Below are positions 21,139 through 32,955 of a stretch of 35,000 nt of DNA, one piece after another. The notes under the pieces were generated by a model. The model was not told the origin of the DNA, ran no database searches, and saw only the letters and a list, made by a program, of their open reading frames with translations. The position numbers were made by a program, and so were the translations under genes. Position 1 is the first letter of the stretch. Every line of letters starts with the position of its first letter. Source of the DNA: Actinidia chinensis (lineage: Eukaryota > Streptophyta > Magnoliopsida > Ericales > Actinidiaceae); NCBI GenBank assembly GCA_009663005.1, contig VIGQ01001077.1, positions 37,501 to 72,500 on the forward strand, given 5' to 3'.

Positions 21139-21150
21139 GCCACGTCACGT
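21139..21150 (+). promoter_or_regulatory. Two ACGT-core (bZIP/ABRE-like) elements in the MYB 5' region
   Basis: The sequence GCCACGTCACGT holds two ACGT cores five bases apart. ACGT cores bind plant bZIP factors in light and ABA responses. The elements lie 275 bases upstream of the ATG, probably inside the leader if the TATA call is right, so function is uncertain. Confidence 0.35.
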
Positions 21151-21423
21151 AAAGTAGAGCTACAACCAAATCCAGCTCTATCTCTAACCGATCGTCTTTT
21201 CTCACCAACTTGGTCAAATCCCCTTCCCCTTGCCCCTTCCCCTTTTAAATGATCCAGCTCTTGCATCTTCCCACCCATTTTCTCTCTTCGCTCCTATCCT
21301 CCCACATTCCCAACATGCATGTCCTTGATCTCTCCTCCCACACTTACAATCAAACTCTCCCTCTTATCCATATTAACATCAACCAAGCAAAGAAATTACT
21401 CTCTCTCTCTCGTATAGTCCAAA

Positions 21424-21559
21424 ATGGGGCGATCACCATGTTGTGAAAAAGCTCACACAAACAAAGGGGCATGGACCAAGGAGGAGGACCAGCGCCTTCA
21501 TCAACTACATCCGCTCACCACGGGGAGGGATGCTGGCGCTCCCTCCCCCAAAGCAGCCG
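21424..21559 (+). CDS. MYB exon 1 (R2 first half), net +3 from three insertions
   Basis: It encodes the near-invariant [20 protein letters not shown] start. The rest of R2 is spread over three frames: [16 protein letters not shown] and PKAAG are each intact but offset by one extra base, at about 21498 (CTTC), about 21520 (TCACC) and in the C-run near 21549. The exon is 136 bases against 133 for subgroup-4 MYBs, exactly the expected +3. The donor is GCCG|GTATCC. Confidence 0.92.
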
Positions 21560-22665
21560 GTATCCTCTCTCCTCTCTCCTCTCTCCTCCTATATAACATA
21601 TATGTGTGTGTATCAGTATATATATTGGGCCTTCTTAATTTATTTGTTAATCTGTATTTGTATTCATTTGATTTTTATTGTTCTCGGATCTCTCTTAGGA
21701 TTGTCCGTGTGGAACGAGTTGCAGACTCCGGTGGATAAACTATCTCCGGCCTGATCTCAAGAGGGGTAATTTCACTGAAGAAGAAGATGAACTCATTATT
21801 AAGCTTCACAGCCTCCTCGGAAACAAGTACTCTACTCTCCATAATTTCCATCTATCTTTCTCAATTTCCAATTGTCCCTGTTTGGCAGCTGAGAAAACAG
21901 ACCAGGAAAGAAAATCCAACATATATACGAGCTTATAAACCAACTATATATTAGGCTTTGTGGATGTAATTAAACAATTTGAGAAACAATAACAGTGAAT
22001 TTGATTTTCCCACGCAAATTGCTCAGCAAACAAACAGAAATTGAAATAAATCAAATCTTCTCAGCAACCAAACAGATATGAAATAAATAAATAAAATCTC
22101 AAGTTTTGATTGTTGAATTAATTGATTTGTTTTTGCAGGTGTCTTTGATAGCTGGAAGGTTACCGGGAAGAACCGATAACGAGATCAAGAATTACTGGAA
22201 CACTCACATCAAGCGCAAGCTCATCAGCGCGCGTCGATCCCCAAACTCACCGCCCACTCACAGCCACTACCGCCGCTGCTAATTCCCAATTTGACTTCAG
22301 AAACGCCTCTCAGTACCTTCTCTATCCCTCACCGAGTTCGCCTTGATGAGTCAGAGCACGTTGATACGTCGGGAGAATCGCTCGACGACGGCAAGTGCAG
22401 CAGCGGCACTACCGAGGAGGCCGATCCTCAACCACCGCCGCCGCATAAAAACTGCCAATCGGTTGATCTGGACCTGTCGATCGGACTCGGCCCGTATCAT
22501 TCCCGAACTCGGGCGAGTTCGTCTTCCAACTCGGCCGAGTCGAAGCTGCATAAGATGGAGGTTCCGTTCGCGGCGGAGGCGGTGTGTTTGTGTTGGCAGT
22601 TGGGGTTTCAGAGCGGTGGTCAATTGTGTAATAATTGCCAGAGCAATCAAGGGTTGTGTAGATAA
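21424..22665 (+). CDS. R2R3-MYB transcription factor, subgroup 4 repressor type (MYB4/6/308-like), with clustered indels
   Basis: This is a nuclear DNA-binding protein; the subgroup represses phenylpropanoid and flavonoid genes. Exons are 21424-21559, 21699-21826 and 22139-22665, the classic R2R3-MYB three-exon layout with introns at the canonical sites. It starts [20 protein letters not shown]. Frame-corrected R2 and R3 repeats follow, including [20 protein letters not shown] and [20 protein letters not shown]. The R3 pattern [DE]Lx2[RK]x3Lx6Lx3R for bHLH binding is complete once exon 3 is frame-corrected. The C-terminal part carries SSGTTEE, an EAR-like LDLSIGL (22468-22488) and a Cys motif CxCx11CxxC (22585-22638). 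The ATG lies 25 bases into a conserved MYB start context. At least eight small indels break the reading frame, yet almost no other damage is visible, so error in the sequence is more likely than decay. If corrected it would be about 260 residues. Family and subgroup are secure; orthology to one named gene is not. Confidence 0.93.
21699..21826 (+). CDS. MYB exon 2 (end of R2, start of R3), net -2
   Basis: The acceptor is CTCTTAG and the donor is AACAA|GTACTC. From about 21722 the frame is clean and reads [20 protein letters not shown], then [16 protein letters not shown]. The first 24 bases should encode GLLRCGKSC but contain three one-base losses and one gain. The length is 128 against the canonical 130. 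Confidence 0.92.
22139..22665 (+). CDS. MYB exon 3 (rest of R3 and C-terminal regulatory region)
   Basis: The acceptor TTTTTGCAG is followed by G-TG-TCT, where the conserved Trp codon lacks one G. The exon then reads [20 protein letters not shown] and THIKRKLIS. Two bases are missing near 22230, in the conserved Arg-Gly-Ile-Asp-Pro stretch. A further +1 shift falls between about 22270 and 22345. From there to TAA at 22663-22665 the frame is open and carries SSGTTEE, the LDLSIGL EAR-like motif and the CxCx11CxxC Cys motif. Confidence 0.92.
22585..22638 (+). other. Subgroup-4 MYB C-terminal Cys (zinc-finger-like) motif
   Basis: In the C-terminal frame, Cys codons lie at 22585, 22591, 22627 and 22636, giving C-x-C-x11-C-x2-C. 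Part of subgroup 4 (MYB4/MYB32/308 type) is known to carry a C-terminal Cys motif of this general spacing. No other reading frame here gives that pattern. Confidence 0.7.
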
Positions 22666-22676
22666 TTTACGACCGT

Positions 22677-22707
22677 TGGATGGATATAGATATGGATATA
22701 GATATGG
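22677..22707 (+). repeat. 12-bp tandem repeat in the MYB 3' UTR
   Basis: GGATATAGATAT is repeated twice head to tail, 15 bases after the MYB stop codon. Confidence 0.8.
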
Positions 22708-22920
22708 GTTAGGGGTTGGTAGATATTAATGCTATTCTCTACTTGCATCCACAACTGTAATCCACTGGCTTATCTCCACAACTACAAAATCAAATCTCTT
22801 GTAATATCTTCAACTTCAACATGTATATATAACAAAAGAAATTGAAAAGAAGAGAAAAAAAATGGGTCTGAGATTTGGTTAAGAAAATGATTTTTTTCAT
22901 TATGTGAATTACAAAATTGT

Positions 22921-22942
22921 AATTTATTTATTTATTTATTTT
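22921..22942 (+). repeat. (TTTA)n microsatellite
   Basis: Four to five TTTA units downstream of the MYB gene. Confidence 0.9.
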
Positions 22943-23524
22943 TGTCCATTTCCATGACTTTTGAACAAATGATGTTCTTAATTATAGAATTGAAGAGTAA
23001 AAATCACTTCCTTCATTGGTTGCATGTACAAATATTTTTGAGGTATAGGATTGGTTATGCTTGCATGAATTTCCAAGAAATCGTCGTAGGTTTATGCAAA
23101 AATATTTATTTATTCTCTATTTTTGGAAAGAAAAATATTTATGTCCCATTCAATTCTAAGAAATTGTTTGCTATTTATTACGGTGTTTGTCGTGTTTTAA
23201 TTTTTGTTAATGGATAGAAACGGTAAAAAGTGTATTGCGTATGTAAATAATGCATGAAAAGTGTGCATTGGTTAGTACGAGAGTAGGACCATGTTTATAT
23301 AGACAATGTTAGATGCTTATATGGAGTCCTGTTGGTGGCCGTTTGCATCAGGTTTTGGATTCAACTGGTGGCATCTTTAGTGATAGATTACCAAACACGG
23401 TGGTCACAATAATTGAAAGGGGTTTGATTTTCACACTTTTATTAAATTATATAAAATTGTGTAAATATCTTTGTATTTATATTTTGTAAATTATTTTTTC
23501 TAAACTATTTTAACTACGTATATA

Positions 23525-23742
23525 TCCAAACCGTTCATATTGTAGAACTCATCAAGGAGTTTAATACTGTAAAAAATAACGTTGATCGGATATAAATCAA
23601 TAATCGATCAATATCAATTTATATTAAGATAAATGAGATATATTCTTGTGTGCCACACCCATTATTAGTTATGAAATATACTACACGAATACTGAATTAT
23701 GTCCGATTAATATAATATTTTTATAGTATTGATCTTCACGAC
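23525..23742 (-). repeat. AT-rich inverted-repeat element, copy 2 (right of MYB, opposite orientation)
   Basis: The reverse complement begins GTGAAGATCAATACTATAAA and continues through ATTTATCTTAATATAAATTG, GATCGATTATTGATTTATAT and CCGATCAACGTTATTTTTTA to ACGGTTTGG. This follows copy 1 almost end to end at about the same length (218 versus 217). Divergence suggests separate old insertions. Confidence 0.75.
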
Positions 23743-24772
23743 AAAATTTATGAACAATTTGAAATGAATCCAAAATAGTCATACTGCACCAGTGCATTCC
23801 ATTTTCCTGACTTCAGATAAGCAAGTTAAAAGAAAAACAAGTTAATTGGACAAGATGCAATGCAACACTCAGATTTGGAAAAGAATAGACAGAGAAGGGT
23901 GTGCAAGGGAATTTTTATGCACTAGTCAAAATATATATTGTGCAAGTGAAAGCTTACTTTGGAAAGTTAGATATAGAATTGTGCCTTTACAGTTGTCTAT
24001 TCGAGATAATGATACAAAAAAACGAAGGCTTAGGAAGGAAAGAAAAGGAAGAAAGTTCATACTTTGGGGTTTTTGTGTAATTTGAAAAGCCATTAACTGA
24101 ACTCCATTTGTTATGTTTTGATTTGGAATTTGCCTAAAAAAGACAGACAGAGAAAATCAAGTGAATGAATTTTATTTTATTTTTCCTTTCAGAGGTTAAG
24201 TTTGGAAATTAATAAAAAAATATAAATTAATTTCCAATATATATATTGGTACCCTAAAAATGGATATTTATAATTAAATAAATTTTATTTTATCTTTCCC
24301 CACGTTTAGACCAATAACTAATATTTAATTGACCTGAGAAAATTCAACTTTGAGAATTTGACAAGTTAAAGGGGTTATTATTTTGTTATATATATAAAAA
24401 AGGCATTAATAATGGTGTGAAAGCACAAAACAAAAGAGCATCTTTTTGTTCACCGAGTGGTCGCGAATCACCTCTTGTGTCCAGCAGATGATTATTGGCG
24501 GGTTGACTCAGAAGAGCACATTTTGTAATTCGATCCGGTTCATTTCAAACCGAAACAAAAAGTGAAATTAAGAATATGAGGTTAAAAGACAAAAGAAAGG
24601 ATTTGTAATTTGATGAAGTTGGGAAATTCATTCTTTACTGTTCTGGACGGATCTAAAAAAAATTAGGGAAAGTAAAAAAGAAAAACTTCGGGATTTGATC
24701 TAATCTTATAGTTTCAATTGTAATAATTTAATATTATAATTTTGATAAGGTTATAATAAAATTTTCTATTGA

Positions 24773-24848
24773 GCCTATGTGTCATTAAAATTGACATAAT
24801 TGAAAAAACTGCCTATGTGTCATTAAAATTGACATAATTAAAAAAACT
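24773..24848 (+). repeat. 38-bp tandem duplication
   Basis: Units at 24773-24810 and 24811-24848 are identical but for one base. Each begins GCCTATGTGTCATTAAAATT. Near-identity marks a recent event. Confidence 0.95.
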
Positions 24849-24999
24849 TAGGCTTTTGTCTATGGACTAACCGAGAATCTAAAAGTTATAATATTAAATC
24901 AAAAATTATTTTGGCTATGAGCAATATTGAACATCCAAAGCATAAAAACCATCAACCAAGAAGAACACTGATTTTTTAAACCGTGAAAACTCTTAAATG

Positions 25000-25560
25000 A
25001 GAGTAAAATCACGTGTCCACCCTCTGGACAAAGATCATGCACTATAACCTGAGTTTCAGACGGTTATAAGACTTTGACAATCAAAACCTATCAATTCCAT
25101 GATCTAATGATTGTGTAGATTTAACTCGTATCCACGATTCACCGTCTTCATACTTGATCACTGTTCAGATTCCCTTAAAACGGATTTCACACCTTGAACT
25201 CTTTCAAGGATTTTCGATTTCTTCAATTGCTTAAAGATGTCGCGCTAAAAATTGTTTCCTATCCTCTGGAAGAATAGATAATGGTTTTTTTCATGTTGGG
25301 GTTTATGATAATATCGATGTATGTGTTTAGATTCATGTTTTGGAAGTGTGTTGGGCCTTTTATATATTATTCCGAAATCTAAAAATGCAATTTTGACGAC
25401 GTTGCTGGACTATCTCGTCTCGCTCTCGCAAATCCCGTGAGATCCCGCAAAATCTGTGGCAAAATAACAAGCTCCAGTATCCGTTCGCGAGGTCCCGCGA
25501 ACGCTGTCACCTCTCAGTATTTTGCCTATAACGTTTTATTCTATATCTGATTAAGTTTGA
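25000..25560. repeat. Possible decayed retrotransposon-derived sequence
   Basis: A GC-richer island in AT-rich DNA with no reading frame. It ends with GTTCGCGAGGTCCCGCGAAC (25483-25502), a perfect 7-bp stem with a six-base loop, and other CGCGA/TCCCGC motifs around 25420-25450. No LTR pair or primer site is found, so assignment is tentative. Confidence 0.3.
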
Positions 25561-26455
25561 TTTTTTGATGCTTTTAAAAAAAACATCAGGATTACACTTT
25601 ACCTCTAATAGGTAATTGGCACAACGATCTACTAAGATGGTAAAAAATTAAGCTTGAAATTGCAGATGATTTTCATAATGTATCATACAACTATCTTAGT
25701 ATTGACTGCATGAATATGCTTGAAACATTTTCAAATACTTAAAATATTTTCTACATTTGTGCTTTAATTAATTAACTCTCAACTTACATTGAAAGGTAAT
25801 GTATCACGAATTTTGCCAATCACACAACTACAATAATCAACTAATCCTTGCAAAAATTAGAGAAATAAATCTTGTAATTATCATCGTGAGAGTCATAATC
25901 GATACATTAGGCTTATTTTAAGTTAAAATGATGCAATTAGGTTATTTTTTAAGTTAACGTTTAGCTACTTTTTAGAGTTTTGTTTGAAAATGAGTCTCAA
26001 TTTGCATTAATTAAAGGAAATATTATAAAGACGTCATTTCTCTATTTGTTGGCAAGAATTTAGTTAGTTTCACCAACTCTAATGAATAGACACTGACAAA
26101 GCAATTTTATTATGACTAATTATATTTTAATATTTAATTTATCATATTACAACTTTATCGAATTTATTTGTTACTTATATATATATTTTTTCCTTTCCCC
26201 AACATTGCAACAATCAATCAAAGATGAATGTTGACCGAGAAGTTCTTTAACGAGCTGTCCCCCGACACATATTGTATATTATTCTTGTCTAAACATACGT
26301 CAAAGTAGCTCAGCCTGACCCATCTTATTCCGCGTTACCCTTGACAATGGGATTGACCTGTTTACATAGGAGCGGTGGCCCACGTCTATTGGTCAGTCCC
26401 CAAATGGAAAAGACGCTGTAGCAATTGTTTGTATAACCGAAATCCAAGCTCATAA

Positions 26456-26741
26456 GGCATCTCCAACTCGTAATTGACCAACGAAGGATAAGCAAAAACC
26501 AAGGGAATAATTTTCTCAAATACGTCTACAGACATTATAAACCTGCCATCCCAAATCAAGTTTTGCTTAAATAAAATTTGGTTTTCTAGTTAAATTTTTA
26601 ATTTGGTTTTGACTGGAACCCATTTGAGTCCGTACAATTCCGCTTAAATCGCACCAACCAAATAAGTCTAACCAAGTATTTATTATTGAAATACTTGAGT
26701 TGGTTTAACCATGCTAAAACCACTCTTCAGATGGCCGTAAA
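26456..26741. mobile_element. Possible MITE with GGCATCTCCAAC-type ends
   Basis: GGCATCTCCAACTC at the left pairs roughly with the complement of CTCTTCAGATGGCC at the right, over an AT-rich noncoding interior. GCATCTCCAAC ends are widespread in plant MITEs. The right arm is diverged. Confidence 0.4.
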
Positions 26742-26925
26742 ATATTAAATTAATTTAATGGATAAATTTAAAGTGGATGTCCCTGAGATTTATATTTATA
26801 TAACTCCTCTATCACTTTTTTTTTAAAATTATACTATCTCATCTGAATTTTAAAGTTATATTATATTTTTTCTTTATTTGGATGATACCAGCAACAAATT
26901 TTATTAAAATCCAAATTAACCTCCT

Positions 26926-27006
26926 CCCCCTCTCTCGCTCCATCCTCCTCCTCCCCCCTCCCTCCTCCACCACCACCACCACCACCACCTCCTCTCTCCT
27001 CTCTGA
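26926..27006 (+). repeat. Pyrimidine tract with (CAC)n
   Basis: CCTCC-rich sequence flanking a (CCA)n run at about 26967-26988. Low complexity, non-coding. Confidence 0.9.
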
Positions 27007-28013
27007 ATTCCTTTGTAATAATTTAAAAAATATTTTTTAAATTATTGAATTATTTTTAAGTGGACTCATAAAAACTAAAACAATATTTTTTTCTCTCTCA
27101 TTTCTCTCAAACTCACAATATTTTTAAATTTTATAATTTTTTTAATTATTCTTCATTTTATAGTAATATATCTCTTCTTATATGCACGCAATGTATCTTT
27201 TATCTGATTTTTATATCTTATATATTTTTTAATTTATAAATCTCTAACGAATAAGCATAAAAAATAATTTTTTTTTTTGCGTAATATCCGTAAACTTGGG
27301 CAATTACTAATAATATGCTATCAATTACTAGTAATATACAATGCCTGATTTGTGTGACTTTGAAGGCGGTTAAATTGATCTTGAGTGCTAACTTGGACTT
27401 GACATTTTAAAAAAAATCCCTTCAACATGACATGGAATTTAAGAGAGAGAGATCATGTGACATTTTGTGGGGTAGGTAACCGAATCTGTGATTAGGATTA
27501 ACAAGAGGATGGGAGAAGGCTAAAAAAAGCAGTTTGGGTAGTTAAAAGTTAGGTGGTGTGTTTGGGGGTCATTCATGTGCGCACCCAAGTGGGATGGGAT
27601 TCCCATACTATTTATTTATTATTTTTATTTTATTTTGTAATGCCAGCTAAACAAGGTTCATTTTCGGAGAGAAGTCCAAACACCCATTGCTGCTGCTATA
27701 TAAAAAGGCTTGCTTTCGCCCTTTTATCTAAACCTAATTAACTTTAATGTCAGTCAGCGAGTTAAGAATTTTAATTTAAGAAGGGCATCTATTAATTACA
27801 ATCTTAACATATTTTTGCTAAAATATTATAATAAAAAATAAAATAGAACTACATAAAATCAAAATCAATTATTCAACCGTCAATTCAAGATTCAAATTTC
27901 AAATTATTCATACCAAAGTGAAAACATAAGATTAAAATAAATTCTAACTTGTCAGGATATTTTTGAAAAAGTTTTTGTTTTATAGTTTGTTTCGAATAAT
28001 TAATCTCAATTTG

Positions 28014-28057
28014 AGTTAAAAATACTAATTTCGTATAGTTAAAAATACTAATTTGTA
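28014..28057 (+). repeat. Short direct repeat
   Basis: AGTTAAAAATACTAATTTCG is repeated one base after its first copy (28014 and 28037), the second lacking the C. Confidence 0.85.
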
Positions 28058-31000
28058 TTACTAAAAGCTTTTTGTAACTTAATAGAATCATAAATTAAAT
28101 CTAGTAAATTTGTATCTTTTTTCTTCTTTTCCACATTATAATATTTTCAATTTCAAAATTAAATTAGATTAGATTCTAAGGATCCTAAAAATCGATCAAT
28201 TCAGTTCCATTCACGAATTTCTGTGACTAATTCTGATTCTGAACTGAACTGGTCCGAATAATATTAATATTCACCTCCTTTGTTTGAAAATCTCTCCCAA
28301 GAGCGAGACCCTCTACAAGCAAGATGGATATATTGTGATTGTTTATTCGTGTACACCTCTATTTTTGTCTGTTATAATATTAGACTCACTATTAAATTGT
28401 TTGTCCGTAACAAGGAAAATTTATCAAAGTGATTTGCGACGAACACGGTTAAAGAAAAAGAATAAGAAAAAAGAATTGTCTATCTAGTTAGAAGTATTTA
28501 TATTAGGTACCGCATTGGTTTATGGTTATGGACAAAGCTAATCCATGTATTTTTAATTATTAAAAAATACATGATGAAATATATATTTGTATTTGTATGT
28601 ACATGTTACTTAGAAAAGGGAAATGATGTATATGTGTAAATGGAAGGAAAATAAGGGTTTTTATTTTTGAATATTTGAAAATGTATATACCATTCATATT
28701 ATTTGACTATTGTGTCATTATTTTTATAGATTAAATCGTTCATTTATAAGTCAACTAGATTAAAATATAATTAACCACAAATTCGCATAAAAATAATTTT
28801 TAATTTTATACATAGCATAAATTTTTATAAAACTTTTATAAATTATATCCATAAGATTTATAACGAAGCATACAATTCCTAAAATTTATCAAACATATCA
28901 ATAGAATTCATAATAAAATATCTCATAACAACGACCACACAAAATTTAAAAAATAAATCAATAAAATATTCATAAAAGCAATTTTAACCGATATGAATAA
29001 GATTCACAACAGTAAGTTTAACCGGTTATTTCAAGTAGTTATTATTAACTATTAATTTATTTAAAATCTAAATTAAAAATTTTTATTTAATAATTGTTAA
29101 ATAGATATATCTATAATACAAATCACAACTACTTTGAATCCAAAATCTATTCTTTCGTTTATTTACGATTCAAATCAATTTGAGTTAATCCAACGGCTCA
29201 TATTTTATTTAAATTATTTTTTTTCACCCAAAATATCACTTTCATTCTCTCTCCTCCCCTCCTTTCACGTTATCTCCCATCATAACTCTCACTCTTTCTC
29301 CTCCCACACGTTTTACATTCAACCTTTTTATTCTTTTTTTTTGTAATATCCCTTTAATTCTTTTTTTTTTTTTTTACTTTCACTTCCGAATTTTTATATG
29401 AAAAAGGATATAAAATTTTATACCCCTTTATTTCTTTTAATACCGCTTGATCTTTTTTTTTCTTTCACTTCTGAATTTTTATCAAAAAATTGATAATATT
29501 TTATAATTATTTTAATCCCACTTATATTTTTATTAAAAAAAATATTAATTAATATTTTTAATATTTTTTTAATTTCGAGGGTGAGTTTGATAGTTATAGG
29601 TTATATGTCCTTCGAAAGTAAAAGTAAAAAACAAAAACAAATATGTATTTAAACAAAATAAAGAATATTAAAAAAAGAATAAAAGAGTTGAATGACAAGT
29701 TGTACCGGAGAATGGAGGGTAAAAGTTACAAGTCAAAAGAAAGTCACATCAAGAGGGTGAAATTGTCGGAGTGAGAAAACACCCTTTTATATTAGTTTTG
29801 ATTATATTAAAGTTAGTTTCGATTAGTTAATTTTTCTGAGAAAATAACTGAGAACTACCTTATTTGTGATGTTTTTTATTTTTATTTTTATTCTTCTTCT
29901 GCGATGAAGAATCATCAAATCGATAAAAATATATTTTTATATTTTTTTTCGTGTAGTTGCACGTGGACACAGATCTTAACTAATCTATACATTCAAAATA
30001 AAAACTGTGTATACAATTTTTTTTCTTATTTTATGTATATTTTTAATTGATAAAGTTTTCTGTTCATGTTCATGCACCACGTCTATTCATGAAGTTGGTT
30101 TGAAGGGCACTTTACGCACTAGGCTAGTTTTAGTTTCAAAAGCGCATTTTTTCACGTGCCTCCACCGCCCAATTCTCTTATCTTGCATCGTCGTTTTGTG
30201 GACCAATACCTGATTGATACGCTTTTGCCACGTGGTAGCACCATCGATTTTGTTTGTTTTCTTGATAAATTTCACGACCTCATATGAGAGTTCTGAAAAT
30301 CCGATACCATCCATATAACTTTTTGAAATAAACACTCAACTTTCTTACTTTGAAAATATTATTTTAAACTACTCTAATTTTTTTTTATTAAAAGAATGAT
30401 CTAAATAATTTTATTTTTTAAGTATTATTTATAAAAGTTACTTAAAAAATTAAAATTTATCATCAATAATTTCTTTTTTTAAAAAAAATAATCTAAATTT
30501 TTACTTTTTTTAAATACTACTATATCAAACCTATTTAAAAATAAACTTGTTATCATTTTAAAAAAAATAGAGCATATTTATTTATTTAATTGGTGTATTG
30601 AGAAAAAAAATTAAAAGCCCTAATTCAAATAAAATCTTGTCATTTTGTCAAGGTTACTCTTTCATTAAGTTTAAAAATAAAAGGAGTTAGGTTCTATTTT
30701 TAAAACTATAAGAGAGATGATGTGTTATCAGAAATGTTTTAGGGTAGGTTAGTGAAATTTACCCCTAGTTTGTTTTTAATTTAACTTTTTTAATTCGTTT
30801 AAACAAGAGGACGTAGGAAAAAATATAAAAGATTGGCCAAAAAAGCTGAAAACAGTTTTAGAAAAAATGAAAGATTACGACCTAGCATTAAGCTGATTAA
30901 AAGTTCAATGAAACCATGGCTTGTGGGGAGGGGGTTTGTTTGGGAGAAATTACCTTATCAACTGTTATAGCACTGCGTGAACAACGTACGGTAAGTTTTT

Positions 31001-32465
31001 ATACTGGGTTGGGTCGAGTGGGTTGGGTTGGTTTTGTCCGCGTGTCAAAAAGAAACAATTAGTATTCTGCCCCTTGCTGAGTTGACGGTAAAATGAGCAC
31101 TCAAAGTCTCACTTCACTTATGATCAGTCATCAATTTAATGGTTATTAAATCGATTTGATGTTGATTTGATTGGATCGGGTGTTACTATCAATAACATAG
31201 GATTTTCCTTATCAACTAAACAAAAAGAGAAAAAAACAAGTGAGTTTTGGGGTAAGTTGGTAATCCCGCTACAGATTGCAACAACCTTTGTCTCCAATCA
31301 TCACTACCTGGGGTCTAATTTTTTTTTTTTTTAATCTTTGTTTCACACTATTAGTTTTTCTTCACCACTAATCTAAGACGCGTTTGTTCACAACAAATAG
31401 TCAGATCAGTGATGTTATCACACTTATGACAAAAATCTTGGAACTGTTAGTTTTATATTGTGTATTTGGGGCGAGTTGGAATATACAATAAGAAAAAAAA
31501 ATAAAAAATTAAAGGATTCATTGAACGTTGGAGCTATTAATTTTTTTATTTTCTTATATATATCAATTCTAATCAAACACAACCTAAGAGTTTTGGAAAT
31601 GCGATAATATTAAAAGTCTGTATCGAATTAATCTTAACACGTATTTGAATCATGCATTTTTGATGAGAGTTTATTAACAAAAAAAACAAAATAATTCAAC
31701 TAAATTAAAGACTAAATTTTAACTTATTCATTTTACTTTTTATTTTTTTTTTTCATCTTCTTTAGTCTTCAAATTATCCCTTTACAAATCCATTTCCATA
31801 ACAAAACCATTTAACAAAATAAATAAATTGTTTAGCCATGTTTTTCACTACCCCGATGGTAACAAACGTCCTATCAATCAAACACATGCATGTTTGTTAA
31901 TTCGATAATATTATTTTACTAGAATTTTTTTATACCTATGATACCACAATATTTAAAATTTTATTATGTACATTGTTTTTTGTTGTACATCATTATAGGA
32001 ATCCTATGTTAATAGAACATCCAAACGTATTTTAGCATATGACACAAACCTGTCCTCCGTACTATAGTAGACATAAGACCATGGTAAATGATTACATAAG
32101 AATAATTCTTTGGACTTCTAACCATTGTATGGTGGGAAAAAAAGGATATGGACCTTTCTCTAGAAGGCGAAGGAAGGCAGGCTGTTACCCACACCTACCT
32201 TGTTGGCCTTTTGTTTCAATAAAAGAAAAATATGTCAAGTTTTCTAAGATGATGGGTGGTTTGTCATTTGGAGGAGTTTTTCCACACTAGCAAGTGGAAG
32301 TGGAAAGAGTTCTATATAAAATGGCAATCACATTTCCCTACTGGATACTGGATCATGATCAAGGTCAATGGACCCAATTTGGATCTGATGGGAACCTTGA
32401 ACCATTTACCAAATTCTTTGGAATGATTCACTCATTGTCAGATATTCATATACTTGTTAACGCTT

Positions 32466-32868
32466 AGGCCAAGTTTTGGGGTTTGCCTGTTTTGATGTTT
32501 TTATTTTTTTGATTTATTGTTTTTGTCACTTGATTATTTTTTTATTTTTTGGTTCCTCTGACGAGATAAGTTTAGAAATATAATTTTTTTTTTATCCAAT
32601 TTAAAAAAAAGTATCCACTAAAAACGAAAAAAATAAATTTTATCCAAAAAACATATCGAAAATATTTTTTTCGTCTTTAGTGAACTTTTTTCATATAGAT
32701 GTTTGGTTTTTTACTTTTTCGGACTTCCTTTCATCAATAGAAGCGAAAAAGTAACCAAATTTTGATCAAACGATAAATTTTTTTTACAAAGACCATCAAA
32801 AAACCCTCTCGAAAACTAAAGAAGTAACAAAACAAAAAACTCCTCCAAACTGGGATCTTAATTATTTT
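32466..32868. mobile_element. Possible AT-rich MITE with diverged terminal repeats
   Basis: CCAAGTTTTGGGGTTTG at the left resembles the complement of CTCCTCCAAACTGGG at the right. The interior is T-rich then A-rich with no gene. Another MITE-like end (GAGCATCTCCAATGC) starts just after it at about 32874. The family is uncertain. Confidence 0.4.
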
Positions 32869-32873
32869 GTTAG

Positions 32874-32955
32874 AGCATCTCCAATGCATAGCTAAATTTT
32901 TGCATGTTTAGTGTAAGTGTTAAAGTGCACAAGTGTCAAAAGTGGGGCCCCATTT
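32874..32955 (+). mobile_element. MITE-end fragment (GAGCATCTCCAAT type)
   Basis: GAGCATCTCCAATGC, followed by AGTGGGGCCCC 60 bases on, is a combination common in plant MITEs. The matching right end is not found. Confidence 0.4.

Noticed and set aside
22351..22650. Minus-strand and alternative plus-strand frames over MYB exon 3
   Set aside because: Shadows of the GC-rich MYB C-terminal coding sequence.
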